Source of the DNA: Seison nebaliae
Taxonomy: Eukaryota > Rotifera > Pararotatoria > Seisonacea > Seisonidae
Assembly (NCBI GenBank): GCA_023231475.1
Contig: JALJEE010000344.1
Location: 1 to 33,535 of the forward strand
DNA: 33,535 bases
Direction of reading: 5' to 3'
Position numbers and translations under genes: made by a program. The notes beneath the pieces were generated by a model that saw only the letters and a program-made list of their open reading frames with translations, had not been told where the DNA came from and did no database searches. Shown in pieces: positions 1 through 11,665 of the stretch (positions are counted from its first letter, which is position 1; each line of letters opens with the position of its first letter).

Positions 1-406
1 GAAGCGTTTTGTGAATTTCAGAGAATCGAGAAGCCATTTCTTCCTCTCTCGCAATCCTAAAATTCTGTTCTTCAAACATTCGACGTTGATTCTCTAACAA
101 TTCTTTCATATCACGTATGTTTGCCTCCTGATTATTGACAATAATTTCCAGGGATTTTAGGATCTGTTCGAGAGACACCGAATCTTTCTTCTCCAATGTT
201 TCTTTCAGTCCGTCAATGCCACTAAGAAGCTGACTATTCGTTACTCTGGCAGATCTAGAACTTGATCGAACTCTTTTTATGGTGGAACGTTTTGCGGGTT
301 GGTCGTTTTTTAACAGATTGCTTTCTATCTTCTATAGAGCAGCCAACATCTCCTCAGACATGGATGCATCGTTCTTAACGATATCGTCAGAACTCTTCGA
401 CGACAT
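1..406 (-). pseudogene. Coiled-coil ORF fragment with in-frame stop, probably transposon gag/ORF1-like; runs off the window
   Basis: Reading the minus strand from an ATG at 406 gives an open frame to position 1, broken once by a TAG at 332-334 (codon 25). The N-terminus is Ser/Asp-rich (MSSKSSDDIVKNDASM). A basic Ser/Arg stretch follows (KRSTIKRVRSSSRSARV), then a charged heptad-like helix (e.g. LENQRRMFEEQNFRI) typical of a coiled coil. Such a basic-plus-coiled-coil start is common in retroelement gag or ORF1 proteins, but I recognise no diagnostic motif such as a zinc knuckle, and the rest lies outside the window. The single stop in an otherwise intact frame suggests a recently decayed copy, a read-through codon or a sequence error. 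A host gene beginning with an unrecognised intron is the main alternative. Confidence 0.4.
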
Positions 407-545
407 TTTCGAGATCAAATGTTAAAAAAGATATAAGATATAAATGTTAAAAAAATTTTTTAAAAAATTTTTTTTCTTTTTTTCCTTTTCTAAGGAAAAA
501 CCAAAAGGAGTAGAACTGTCCGGCAACCGTTCTTTCTACATGTAT

Positions 546-710
546 TCAATTAATTTTTTTCCCAGCTTTTGAGCTTTTCATTGGAAAGTACGTCGGACAA
601 TGTGAATTTGGGGGATCTGAACTAAATTCACGAATTGTCTGATATTTTCTATAATAGTTGCTCACAGTAGGTCCGATTATTGATGCAATTTGTTCTGCAT
701 TCCGCCCTTT
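546..710 (-). other. Short transposase-like helix-turn-helix fragment
   Basis: On the minus strand the frame from 710 to a TGA at 546-548 encodes about 54 residues beginning FKGRNAEQIASIIGPTVSNY. The pattern G-R-x-A-E-Q-I-A-x-I-I-G-P-T-V-S-x-Y-Y followed by a basic segment resembles the N-terminal HTH of Tc1/mariner-type transposases and related host HTH proteins. The frame is closed upstream by a TAA with no convincing splice site, and no catalytic DDE/D domain follows. I read it as a degraded fragment. It may belong to the same debris as the coiled-coil ORF just downstream. Confidence 0.3.
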
Positions 711-1162
711 AAAAAAATTACCTTTTTAAATTGATAAAAAAACTAATGTAACGATCCTATCGTGAACTCAACTTATATAATGTTCTCGTAAAGTTACAAG
801 ATGTGACTTGCGGTCGCTATCAATTTAGTCATTGTAGTGCTAGTAATTTAGTGGTAGAAAATGCATTCAATTTAGTGATTCGTGTTCTACCTTGAAACCA
901 GTGAATAGGAATTCTTTATCCTTATTATTTATAATAAAAAAATAATATCATATAATTAAATAATAAATCATAAAGTATGGTAGTAAAATAAATATAATAT
1001 TGGTAAGAGCGTTAGATTTAAAAACATTAAATGATTAACTTGATTGAAAGTTTCATTAAGAACATTGATTCTTCAAGGATACTCAAAACGAATGATCATT
1101 ATTGCATAACCATTCCATATCATATTTTTCCTACCTAAACAGAATAAGAGAGAATAATTAAA
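711..1162. other. Non-coding AT-rich stretch upstream of the first serpin
   Basis: No frame longer than a few codons and no convincing signal-peptide exon is visible. A pyrimidine-rich run ending in AAACAG lies just before the first serpin ATG, so an upstream exon cannot be excluded. The only acceptor that would keep the frame open (TAAG just after it) lacks a good pyrimidine tract. Confidence 0.4.
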
Positions 1163-2412
1163 ATGAATCAATCGATTAACAATTTTTCTTTTAAAATCTA
1201 TGAAACTTTATTTAATGAAAGTTTGAATTTTTTCGGAATTTCTTTAATTAATTTTTATAATTGAAAAGATGATAATCTCATCTTTTCCCCAGTCAGTTTA
1301 GCTACAGCAATGAGCTTAGCGACTGTAGGAGCTCGAGGAAAATGTTTCGACGAATTACAAAAAACTTTGAATCTTCCCGGAGATATTAAGACAATTGGCG
1401 ATGAATTTGAGAAATTAATGAAATCGTTAAATTCATTGAAAGAAGTAACAATGGTGAACAAGATGTTTGTTCATGCTGCTATGAAAATTGAACCATCATA
1501 TAAAGGAATAGCGAAAGAACAATTTCAAGCAGAAGCACGAAATGTCGATTTTGGAGGAGATACGAAACAAATTGTTGATGAAGTGAACAATTGGGTCTCT
1601 GAAAATACAAATGAATTGATAACACAATTGTTAAGTCAATCGGACATCAATCCCTTATCGAGATTGATTTTATTAAATGCAATTCATTTCAAAGGAATGT
1701 GGAAATCCCAATTTAAAAAAGAGAGAACTCAACCCTTTGATTTCCATAAGGCCAATGGAGAAGTCGTTAAAATGCAAGCAATGATAGAAGCTGAAACGAA
1801 ATTTGATTTTAATCCAAATTGTAAGGAATTGGATGCAAAAGTATTAAAGATGCAATATTTGGGAGATCGATTATCATTTGTTGTAGTTCTGCCCAATGAC
1901 GAAAAGAATGGATTCAAAAAAATTTCAAATAAATTTAATTCACAAATTTTCTCTCAGATCTTGAAGAGAATGCCACACATGAAAGTTACTGTAGTACTTC
2001 CGAAATTTAAAATAGAAACTTCGGAATCTGTTGGTATTTTGAACTATTTATTATAATTACCTATAATATAATATTTAAAATTTCTAACAATTTATTTAAT
2101 TCTCAGATGGTTAAAAATTTCCAAAAACTCGGAGTTTCACGTTGTTTCAATGACAAATCCGATTTTACTGGAATAGCGAAAGAAGAAGAACTTTATATTT
2201 CTGAAATTCTCCACAAAGCTGTTATAGATGTGAATGAAGAGGGAACGGAAGCTGCAGCAGCGACTGCTGTGATGATGATGACTCGATGTGCAATGGTCCA
2301 ACCAATGGAGATAGTTTGTAATCGTCCATTCCAATATTTCATTTATGACGAACAACAAAATATGATTCTATTTGCGGGTCATTTTGCCAATCCACAAACT
2401 GTCATCTCTTAA
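1163..2412 (+). CDS. Serpin A, inhibitory-type serine protease inhibitor, no visible signal peptide
   Basis: Model: exons 1163-1220, 1269-2029, 2107-2412, giving 374 residues; introns are 48 and 77 nt and phases match. Serpins inhibit proteases by a suicide mechanism in which the cleaved reactive-centre loop inserts into a beta-sheet. The protein shows NLIFSP, the helix region LLNAIHFKGMW (shutter/breach), the hinge EEGTEAAAAT and the C-terminal signature NRPFQYFIYD. Counting from P17 Glu, the predicted scissile bond is P1 Arg333-P1' Cys334, so a trypsin-like target is likely. The intact Ala-rich hinge predicts real inhibition. Exon 1 starts directly at MNQSINNFSF, aligning within, not before, exon 1 of the neighbouring serpin, so the secretion signal is missing or in an unseen exon. 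It is a tandem paralogue of the next gene with identical intron positions. Confidence 0.9.
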
Positions 2413-3050
2413 ATCTTTATTCAAAATCACTATTTCAATAGATGACATTTATTAGCGAGCTTTTCAATGTTTTCAGCATTTCTCCTTTAAATTTTATTAA
2501 TATCAACATTCCATAAACACATTTGCTAATGAATGCTTTATTCTTTAAAAATGAATAATTTTAGAATCTCACTTCAATTAAAATATATCACTTCACTTTA
2601 TTACGATAACTAGGTAGTTAATGATTATTTAAACATTTGTAATGAAATTTATAAAATTCTCTTTTAAAATCTTAATTGTATTGATGTATTAAATATGCTT
2701 CGTCATTATAATTGCAAAATGTTTGAGATATGGATTCAATCGAGAATAAAATTAAAAAACTTAATTGAATAGTTATTATTAGTAATACGAGAAATATTAG
2801 TAAGCAATAAGTCTTAAAATGTCAAGTAGTCTCTATTTATAGGATTTTTATGACTGCCTCTATGATGAGGTGTTTAATACGACGTCATTATTTGTCAGCT
2901 CATTTTCTTCCCAATGATAAAATTCTCTATAAATTAACATGTCCAAATGAAATTTAGTTATTATATTAAATAAAACTTTTATTTTCTTGAATATTTTATC
3001 CTTATAAATTAGTTGTTGACATATCTTTCTTTAAACAAAAGTAACCTAAT
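2413..3050. other. Intergenic spacer between the tandem serpins
   Basis: AT-rich, with no supportable ORF or RNA gene. It holds the 3' flank of serpin A and presumably the promoter of serpin B. I see no obvious repeat unit marking the duplication endpoint. Confidence 0.5.
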
Positions 3051-4383
3051 ATGATTCGGCTACTTTTGATATTTGGGTGTGTTTGGTCATTTTGTTCTGG
3101 TGTGTCCTTATTGGAGGAACTGATTGGTACCTCGCATGAAGCGGAATTAAAAGAAATCAGTCGAACTGTTAATCAATTTTCTTTCAAAGTTTATGAGCAA
3201 TTATTTGACAAAAGTTTTCTTTTCTTGAAACTTTTTATCTAACCAATTCTTCAAATTTCTCGTTCAGATGAAAATCTGATATTTTCTCCTGCTAGTATAG
3301 CTACAGCAATGGGTCTCGCGGTGGTGGGAGCTCGTGGGAAGACTTTTCAACAATTAAGATCCGTTTTGGAATTACCGAGTGATATCCAAAGTGTTGCTTC
3401 CGAATTTGGTTATATGATGAAATCGTTCGATTCGTTGAAGGAAGTGACGATGGTCAACAAAATGTATGTACACAACAAAATGCCTTTGGAGACGTCATAT
3501 AGATATCTCGCTACGGAATATTTCAAGGCAGATGCTCAAAACGTCGATTTTGGGGGAAACAAGAAGAAAATTGTGAGCAATGTCAATAACTGGGTATCAA
3601 AAAATACGAATAACTTAATTACTAAATTGTTGGACGAATCTGATATCACTCCACTTACTAGACTGATTTTGTTAAATGCAATTCACTTTAAAGGAACATG
3701 GTTGAAACAATTTAATAAAAGATCTACCAGACCTTCCATCTTCACCTTATCAAATGGAAGAAGTTCGAGTATTGATATGATGAATATACAATCGAAATTT
3801 CGGTTTATGGAAAACTCGAAAGATTTCGATGCAAAAATTCTGAGCATGCCATATGAGGGAGATCGTCTTTCTTTTATTATAATGCTTCCTAACGACAAAA
3901 AGAAAGGCTTCGAAACGATTTCTTCCAAATTTGATTCAGAACTTTTTCACAAAGTCGTCAACAATTTACTAGTTCAAAATGTTCAAGTTTCCATTCCGAA
4001 ATTTAAAATAGAAACAGCCGAATCTGTTAGTTGTATTGATATTGTTTTTCTTCAATTTTCTTCCCATCATTTAGTTAAAGAAACCATTGATCGACATGGG
4101 AGCTGATAATGCCTTCACCGGTTCAGCCAATTTCCAAGGCATATCTAAAAAAGAAGATTTGTATATTTCCGATGTTTTACACAAGGCTGTTCTTGATGTT
4201 AATGAAGAAGGTACAGAAGCTGCTGCAGTCACAGGGGTGATAATGAACACCAAAAGTTTCTCCCATCATAAGCCACTACAGATTATTTGCAATCGTCCTT
4301 TCCAATATTTCATTTATGATCATAAATTGAATATGATCCTTTTTGCTGGACATTTCGCTAATCCTAACTCGATAATTCAATAA
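3051..4383 (+). CDS. Serpin B, secreted inhibitory-type serine protease inhibitor
   Basis: Model: exons 3051-3213, 3268-4025, 4075-4383, giving 409 residues; introns are 54 and 49 nt. An N-terminal signal peptide is clear (MIRLLLIFGCVWSFCSGVS, likely cut near residue 19), so the protein is secreted or lumenal. Serpin landmarks are NLIFSPASIATAM, LLNAIHFKGTW, the hinge EEGTEAAAVTG and CNRPFQYFIYD. By the 17-residue rule P1 is Lys367 and P1' Ser368, again implying a trypsin-like protease target but with a different P1' from its paralogue. Length and hinge are normal for inhibitory serpins. Both introns occupy the same positions and phases as in serpin A, showing tandem duplication. In mites, serpins of this kind act in the gut or at the host interface, but the site of action here is not shown by sequence. 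Confidence 0.93.
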
Positions 4384-4801
4384 TTCAAATACACATCGTG
4401 ATAAAAGAAAATTATGATAATTTGAAAAGTGATTACAAAAAAAGATAATTAAATTATTTCTTAATTTTAATTTTTAACATACATTTTGAAACTTCATGAA
4501 AAAATCAAATCGAAAAATGTAAAAAAATCATTTAATCACAACTAAATATCTTTTAATGAAACCCGTATTGAAATTGAAAATTAATTTTTAGGAGAAATTT
4601 TTCTCTAACCGATTGATTTTAAGATGAATCTTTATTAAACTTTAAGAAGATTTTATTGTGAAAAAAATAAGAGATGATAAATTATTTCATTTCAGATGTT
4701 TTTATGGCAAAAAGTATGGTAATAAAAACATTTAATCAATAAACTGTTAAGAAATAAATAAAGGATTTAAATTCTAAATTTTAGAGTTATGAAGATCGTC
4801 T
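4384..4801. other. Intergenic region between convergent serpin B and PMT genes
   Basis: No ORF worth calling. It contains the two 3' flanks; a TTTATT (AATAAA on the minus strand) near 4630 could serve the minus-strand methyltransferase. Confidence 0.4.
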
Positions 4802-6319
4802 TTATAATTTAGTAGCGATGGCTTCGACCCATCGTTGATCGCCTCTGTTAACAAAGTCAATTTTTCGATCCCAATTATTAATAATTTTCGTAAATTCAAT
4901 TTCAGACCAATCGTCAATAAACTTTTCTTTATTATTCATTAATCTCGTTCGTTCCAATTTGAGATAATAAAGAAAGTCATTCGTTCGATCGATCACCTTC
5001 ACATTCACGAATCCAACCTCTTCCAACAATCTTTTATATCCATTCGTGGAACATAAAGAGTAGCCGCGTCCGTCGATATATTGTTTAAATTCGTCCGACC
5101 ATTCTTGATCACTACAAGAATAATCAGAGAAGACTAAAATTGATTTGGATTTCATCCAATTCTTGAACATCTCGAACATTTTCTTCTTATCCGCTATGTG
5201 TAGGAATGTGTCTCTCGAATAAATGATATCAAAACAATCGTTATTAAATTTCCGATGCATAACGTCACTAATTTCGAATCTAACTGAACAATTCTCTTTA
5301 GATTGTTTTTGTAATTTATCTTGTGCTAACTCGATCATATTCGTCGACAGATCAATTCCAATAATATCGATATTTAATGTTTTGGATATGAGAAAATCGC
5401 CGCCACCAACACCACATCCAACATCAAGGAGTAAAGGTCTCTCTTCAAAACTTTTACGAAATGGATCCAAATATTTTGTGATGAATTGTTGAGTAGTTTC
5501 TTCGCCGCCTGTTGAAATATACCCGTCACCATAAACGGATTCATATCGAATAATCGAAGTTGTTTCATATTGTCGATTATCAAGAAATGATTGAAATGTT
5601 TCGAATCCTTTATATGGTAATCCTTTCTTCTTTTCATAAAGCCAATAAATCTGATTTGAATTTTTCCTCAAAGCAAAATAACTTTGATTCGATCTCTGAA
5701 AACGAATTTCGAACACATAATATTCATTCTCTTTATCATGTTTCATATTACATCGTTCCATAATTTCCGTATATTGATGAGGTTTCCGATAATGTGTTGG
5801 ATTGTCACTCGTTTCATTCGATTTGTCACCGGATTTATGGAAACATGATTCTCGGAATACAAATTTGCCATTCGGTTTTAGCCATTTCAAAATTCTCGCC
5901 ATTAATTCCTCCAAATCACCATCACTTATGTACATGAAGAGCCAATTAGAAAAGATCATATCGAATGATTCTTTCGGAAAATCGAGATTTAACACATCTG
6001 CTTCCACATAATCGATATTGTCTTTCGATGAATTCATCTTCTTATTTTCCTCTAAAAATGATCCAACAAAATCAACAGCCGTTATATGTTTCGCTTCATT
6101 GGCGAGACAGGCGGTAAAGCGACCAATTCCACAACCCAATTCGAGAATGTTCATATCTTTTATGGTGGGCAAAGACTCCAAAATCTCTTCCGTATCATGT
6201 TCGATAATTCCTGAATCGTTCTTATTGATTAATAACATGGAATTCATGTTGGGCTGATGTTGTTGCCAAAATTTTTTCATTTTTTCCGTTTCTATAGTCG
6301 TAGGAGAAATATTTGCCAT
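4802..6319 (-). CDS. Phosphoethanolamine N-methyltransferase, two-domain (bifunctional type)
   Basis: An intronless 505-residue ORF. Phosphoethanolamine methyltransferases methylate phosphoethanolamine three times with S-adenosylmethionine to make phosphocholine for phosphatidylcholine. The first Rossmann methyltransferase has motif I NILELGCGIGRFTACL (about residues 58-72) and a substrate-domain motif RESCFHKSGD (156-165) with NPTHYRKP (173-180). The second has the plant/protist-type linker YGDGYISTGG (263-272), motif I LLLDVGCGVGGGDFL (296-310) and YSRDTFLHI (367-375). C-terminal family motifs GRGYSLCSTNGY and DRTNDF are kept. Both SAM sites look intact, so one protein may do all three steps, as in plants, unlike nematode PMT-1/PMT-2 where each protein keeps one active half. 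The start is the only upstream in-frame ATG with family-typical N-terminal length. Confidence 0.93.
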   Translation of the reverse strand: MANISPTTIETEKMKKFWQQHQPNMNSMLLINKNDSGIIEHDTEEILESLPTIKDMNILELGCGIGRFTACLANEAKHITAVDFVGSFLEENKKMNSSKDNIDYVEADVLNLDFPKESFDMIFSNWLFMYISDGDLEELMARILKWLKPNGKFVFRESCFHKSGDKSNETSDNPTHYRKPHQYTEIMERCNMKHDKENEYYVFEIRFQRSNQSYFALRKNSNQIYWLYEKKKGLPYKGFETFQSFLDNRQYETTSIIRYESVYGDGYISTGGEETTQQFITKYLDPFRKSFEERPLLLDVGCGVGGGDFLISKTLNIDIIGIDLSTNMIELAQDKLQKQSKENCSVRFEISDVMHRKFNNDCFDIIYSRDTFLHIADKKKMFEMFKNWMKSKSILVFSDYSCSDQEWSDEFKQYIDGRGYSLCSTNGYKRLLEEVGFVNVKVIDRTNDFLYYLKLERTRLMNNKEKFIDDWSEIEFTKIINNWDRKIDFVNRGDQRWVEAIATKL

Positions 6320-7032
6320 GATGAAAAATAAATGTTTAGAAGAGTATAAAGAATTTGCGTGAATTTCTTATCTGTGATTTACTTCTCCTTTTTTATCATT
6401 TTCATTTGTCAGTTCATCCTTGAATTATTATGTAAACTCACGTGATACTTCTCTCCATCGGTCACTCATACAATTTCGATGTTCGATTTCCCTCTATTCT
6501 TAAATCGTTTACGTACATAAAATGTTTACTGTATTCTTTTTAGGAAATTTTGAATTACATTAAATTTCTTTAAAACATTTCAATAGACTAGAATTGTTTA
6601 TCTAATAGATTCTATTAAATAGAATCTGCCGATTTCTACATTTCTCTCCAACGTTCAAAATTTCATTCTTTTCACATTCATATCACTACTACTAATATTA
6701 CGTCACGATTAATTAAGTGTAAGTATTAACTACTACTAAACATGATTGAGGATCCCAATCTGAATTTTCATGAGATAATCACCTCACGGAAATTGCTGAT
6801 CAGTCAATTAAATGGTTAGAAATTATTAATTTTTATTATAAGAAAAAACTTTAAAATTTTATAAATTTAAAATGGAATTCAAATATTTAGTTTTAACTCG
6901 TCAAATATTGAGCAAATCAATCTTTAGCGTAAATTCCATGCAGAATTAAGGAAACTATTATTTTGTGCATAGTCGGTGCACAATTTTATTCATCATTTCT
7001 TTATTGTCTGTCTTTCTCCTATTCTTCTACTT
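6320..7032. other. Non-coding region upstream of PMT and downstream of the SLC9C gene
   Basis: No ORF, tRNA-like B box or repeat array is visible. It should carry the PMT promoter on the minus strand and the 3' UTR of the exchanger gene at its right end. An imperfect inverted A/T stretch around 6595-6630 (TAATAGATTCTATTAAATAG) is palindromic but of unknown meaning. Confidence 0.4.
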
Positions 7033-10000
7033 TTATCTTAATTGAGGAAGAAAATGTAGGAAATTGAAATAAATAATAAATTTAACTCCATGAGTATAAA
7101 AGGAATAGTTTTTGGTTGATGCCATAGCACAATAACTATCGTCTTGTTCGACGGCTGGCACATCATATTCGTAGCCTAGTAATAAAATCACAAGATGGTC
7201 GAACGGAAGCTAATTTGATAATGAAAAAAATAGTTTGAAATTAGAAATTAACTGATGTGTGTAGATCAACGATATCAGCATGATTAATGTAGAAAGGCCC
7301 ACATATTTGACGATTATCTCGTTTGTCATAAACACAACCTTGAATTAAGACCATATCATGAACGATGGTAATCTTACCTGTAGTTGCGTTAATGGCCGAT
7401 GTTGGAAGTAGACAACTCTTTTCTAATAAGAGGAGAATTTGTGGAATTGTCAATGTTTCGAATTTGGGATGATTTGACAACACCGTTTTCGCCACATCGA
7501 ACGAATACATTAACCACATTCTCAATCGTAATTGATAAATATCATCAAATTTCTTCCATCCATCACGAATACAATTATATGGAATATTCAAAATATGGAT
7601 GGGCGTTCTAGCAATCGCTTTCGTCGTCCATAATATATCATTCAATATTTCCTTCTCACCATTCATTTGTCCCGGTCCCAAATAATAGACAGTGTCTTCA
7701 GAAGACGGTTTAAATTTCGAATGAACGACCTGATTCTTCTTAGACCAAGGACAACTTAACGAATTCCAAATCCTTTTTTTTGTTGTGAAGTTTAACGATA
7801 AACGACTGCCTTCACTTAACGAGAATGTTGATCGCATGTTACTATCGTTCGATTGATCGATTGTGTGCACTTCCACAATTCCTGAAACGATCACATAAAT
7901 TCCTGCACACGGTTCATTGATGGTGTGGAGGAGATCGTTAGTTTTAAAGAATAGTTTCTGCGAATGTTCCAAAAACCATTCGGCCATTGGCGGGGCATTT
8001 CTTAGCCAGCTAATTTGAAGTATTCTATCGAATGACGATGGAACATGAAAATTTAATGATAGTTCGAGCGCATCTAATTTTTTATTAATATTCTAAAATT
8101 CAGAATAAAATTATTTAAATATGAAAAGAAGAATAACTTTCTTTATTTCATCAATCTCATTTTTTAGTTGGATAGTTTTAGTCGCTACTGATTCATTGAA
8201 AGTAAGTAATTCTCTTAGCGTTGATCGAATGATCAATTCGGTTTTAACTTTGCAAGCGATCTCTGGTAATTTATCTTCTTTCTTCGCTAGATAATATGTA
8301 ATTTCATTGATGGCTTTCGTCAATTCCATTCTCATTCGATCAACTGCATTTTGTTCGAAATTATTGAACAATTTAGTCACGTTACGAAAAAGATACAATA
8401 ACGAATCGCGATAGACTTGGAGGACTTGATATTCCAAAGAAATATTTTTATCCATTCGAAATATGATTAAATAACTAATCAATCCTTTCAATTTCTATAA
8501 AAAATCATTTTCATTAATTTACTATTTATTTTTTGAATAAGAATATTTGAACTTTCACCAATTTCATGAAAACGAGTAAACCGGTATAGTATAAGTATCT
8601 TTTCGTCTCATGATACATGGGACAAACTTTCTGTGCTTCTCCCGAAAGTGTCTTCCCACTAAACTCATACGGTGCGTCACATTTGGCATGATTTCCAAGA
8701 ACATAAATCACAGTAGCTGTACTATGAATGAAAACGATTACATTGACATAACTCCAAATCTTCTTCAACCATAATCTCACTCCATATCCGAGAATCTGAG
8801 AAAGTTTATGATGATATACAAATTCAAATGAGATTAAATGAAAACATTAAATACGATTTCCAGAATATAAACACAGCAAAGGACAGATATGACGGAAACT
8901 AGTTGTAGTTCGAATCGTTGTTGGAAAAGTTCTCGATCATTCGGATTCAATATGATGAAAATGTAAGAAAGTAAATGAATGGTGGCAAGAACGGCATGGA
9001 AATATTTGTATGGACGATATGAAATATAGTGGAACATCATTCGACGGAAATTGGACGTGTGATCAGGTAGGCTAGTTGCACGTCCTCTGGAAATACGTTT
9101 CGACTGAATTTAAAGTTAAATGTGAATGAATTAAAAAATTTAACGATTTTCATCATAATGGAATTTAGGAAGCCTTGTGAAAGATATTTGTTGAATAGAC
9201 TGATATCTAAAATACATTCATCCATATTTTTTATTCGATTGATGATATTGATTATGATACCGACGACATCTTTCGATACAGCCAATTGATGGAATTGAGC
9301 CCATAAATATTTCTAGAAAAAATTATTTAGATTGAATTAATTCGAGGATGAATGGAATAATTTGAATTTAACTGTTTGTAAATCCAGCGCTTGTAATCGA
9401 GCTTTCTGGAAGACTTTTGCATTAAACAATTTATTTTTTTTTGCTAAAAATGTCAATTCATTAATTTGTGTCGTTACTAATTTCAGTTTGAGTAATGGAC
9501 TCACATCGATTTTGTCTTCAGTGATATATGCCAAATAATCTTCAATTAATTCAGTGTTCTGTTGTTCTCGAGAACCGAATATGGTCAAAACGCTTTTTTC
9601 CGATTTTGCGTCTATATCGATCGCATCCATTTCGGGATCGGATCCCTCCATTAATAAATCGGATTCATTATGATCTATAAAAGTAAATTTCACAACATAT
9701 TCATTGATTTTACTCACCTCCTATCACATCGGTAACTTTCGTGTAATTTTCCACTAAAGCCCAATTTGCGTCGGCTAAATATCTGTCTTTTTTTAGTGCG
9801 CTAAGAATAAAATCCCTCTCACCCATATTGGCAGCGACAAGAAGATTAACGTTTTTATTCCGTTCGAAATCATTACTTTGTAGTCCTATGAATTAAATTA
9901 GATTTGAATATGAGAAAAGAGAAATGGAACCTAAAAGTTTTACAATGTATGGAATGCTCGTTCCATTAATGAGAATGGTGAATAAGACCATTCCAGATGT

Positions 10001-11362
10001 ATGGATCATGGTATGAACACCAAAACCATGATGGAGTTCTTTTGAATTACCGAGAGCTAAAGCTAAAGCCTGACCAACAGCACCACGTAATCCACTCCAT
10101 GCAATTATACCACAAGATGACATATTTAATTTGGGACCGACTAGATTGATAATTGGAAGTGAAATGAAGAAAACGAACATTCTAAAAGAATATTGAAAAT
10201 TATTGAGTAAATAGGAAAATTATAGAACCTAGAGACATTAATGATGAGATAAGAGACAGCGATATACAACCATTGGTAATCACCAAATACTAAGGACCAT
10301 TTGTTACTCAATTGTTGAGTGACTTTCATTCCCACCACCAAAAAGAGTACTGTATTCGCTATGTGACTTAACGTTTCCCAAAAACGATGGAGAAAAGGAC
10401 CTACATTCGCACTGATACACGCTTCATTAGATGCCAATATCTGTCCCATTACCACTAAAGCTAGTACACCGGAAACTCCTATTCGTTCCGATAGCCAATA
10501 TACTAAATAAGGGAACGATATAGTGAGTAGAATTTCGGATGACGAATCGTCGTCAATATGGTCTAATGAATATACCAAAATCTTTCCGAATATATAACCG
10601 AAACCAATTCCACCAAATATCACTTTGCAAATGGTGAAAACAGTTCCCATAACTATTAAAGGGGAAAATGAAATTCAAAAGATTTCAAAGACCAAACCAC
10701 TACTGGAATGATATAAAAGATTGTCACGTAACAAATTATAAAGAATAATTGCAGCGCCATCATTTAACAATGATTCGCCTTCGATCAATACAGCAATTTC
10801 TTCCATGGCCGCTGAATTAATATGATATTAATTAAGGGAAATCATAATAAATAATAACGCATTTCTTTTAGGAAAGCCACAACCGTAACCGGATCAGTAG
10901 CCGATACTATAGCTCCATAAAGAATAGCTTGTGTCAATGTCCATTTATATGGGTAAATTAACATCACCAAACCAGCAGTTATTCCTGTAATAGCCACTAT
11001 AAAATAATGAATGCAGGATGAATCAGAAGATGAATCTTCATCAACTAACAAAAACCGAGAGTTGCCATGAATAATACTTGAAGGAAAGCTCGTTTGAATA
11101 ATTGATGATTGGCAGTGAATGCCGAATCGAATATGAGAATTGGTAAGAAGATGAGCATGAATAAATGTGGGTCGAGTGAAATGAAATGGTAGAAAACTCT
11201 CACCGAACTAAAATGAACCGGAATCAAACCCAAGAATGTACCCAGTATCAATAAGAGAACGGTATAAGGTACTCCAGTTGAACCCAGTGCCGATTTGGCG
11301 AATGCACCAACACTCAATATAATTGTCAGGAAAGCGACAATCTCATAATGATTTTGACTCAT
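7033..11362 (-). CDS. SLC9C-family (sperm-type) Na+/H+ exchanger with voltage-sensor-like and cyclic-nucleotide-binding domains
   Basis: Thirteen-exon model, complement of 11056-11362, 10859-10996, 10704-10811, 10229-10652, 9931-10181, 9718-9885, 9373-9674, 9145-9312, 8855-9103, 8553-8795, 8138-8494, 7253-8092, 7033-7209; 1,243 residues, all phases consistent. Residues 1-415 are the antiporter core: SATDPVTVVAFL, the ion-binding IEGESLLNDGAAIILY and GLRGAVGQALAL. About 640-800 are four further membrane segments like a voltage sensor; the fourth (LLVFMKLVKKLKGLI) has Lys in place of a dense Arg ladder. About 940-1070 is a cNMP-binding-like fold (GIYVIVSGIVEV, LGPGQMNGEKEIL) in which the usual phosphate-contacting Arg is not evident. 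This architecture is diagnostic of sperm NHE, which controls flagellar pH with cAMP. Human SLC9C1 is of similar length. The last exon (7033-7209) is the least certain. Confidence 0.9.
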
Positions 11363-11665
11363 GCTCACAATTTTTGTGAATTATTTACAATGAATATAAA
11401 ACTAAATAATTTTTAAAATATTCTCAAGTAACTGCTCATTCTAACGATAAGTACTTTTCCGTTAAATTTTCCGTTAATTATTTACAACTAATTATTATTC
11501 ATACAAAATAACTGACATTTAAAATAGTTTTTTAATCGGATGATATTGAATATCAACTATACTGATTGGAAATAATAATTATTAAATAGTAATTAATTAA
11601 TAGAATTTTCACTGTTTAAATTTAAAAAAATTTTGTCTTTTAATTTCAATTACCATTTTCTGTTA

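Noticed and set aside
5223-6257. Several plus-strand ORFs of 67-89 codons
   Set aside because: All lie antisense to the methyltransferase and have no motif of their own.
9037-9285. Apparent frameshift in the exchanger gene near 9040
   Set aside because: Explained by a 41-nt intron at 9104-9144 (GTTAAA to TTCAG); after removal the frame is continuous.
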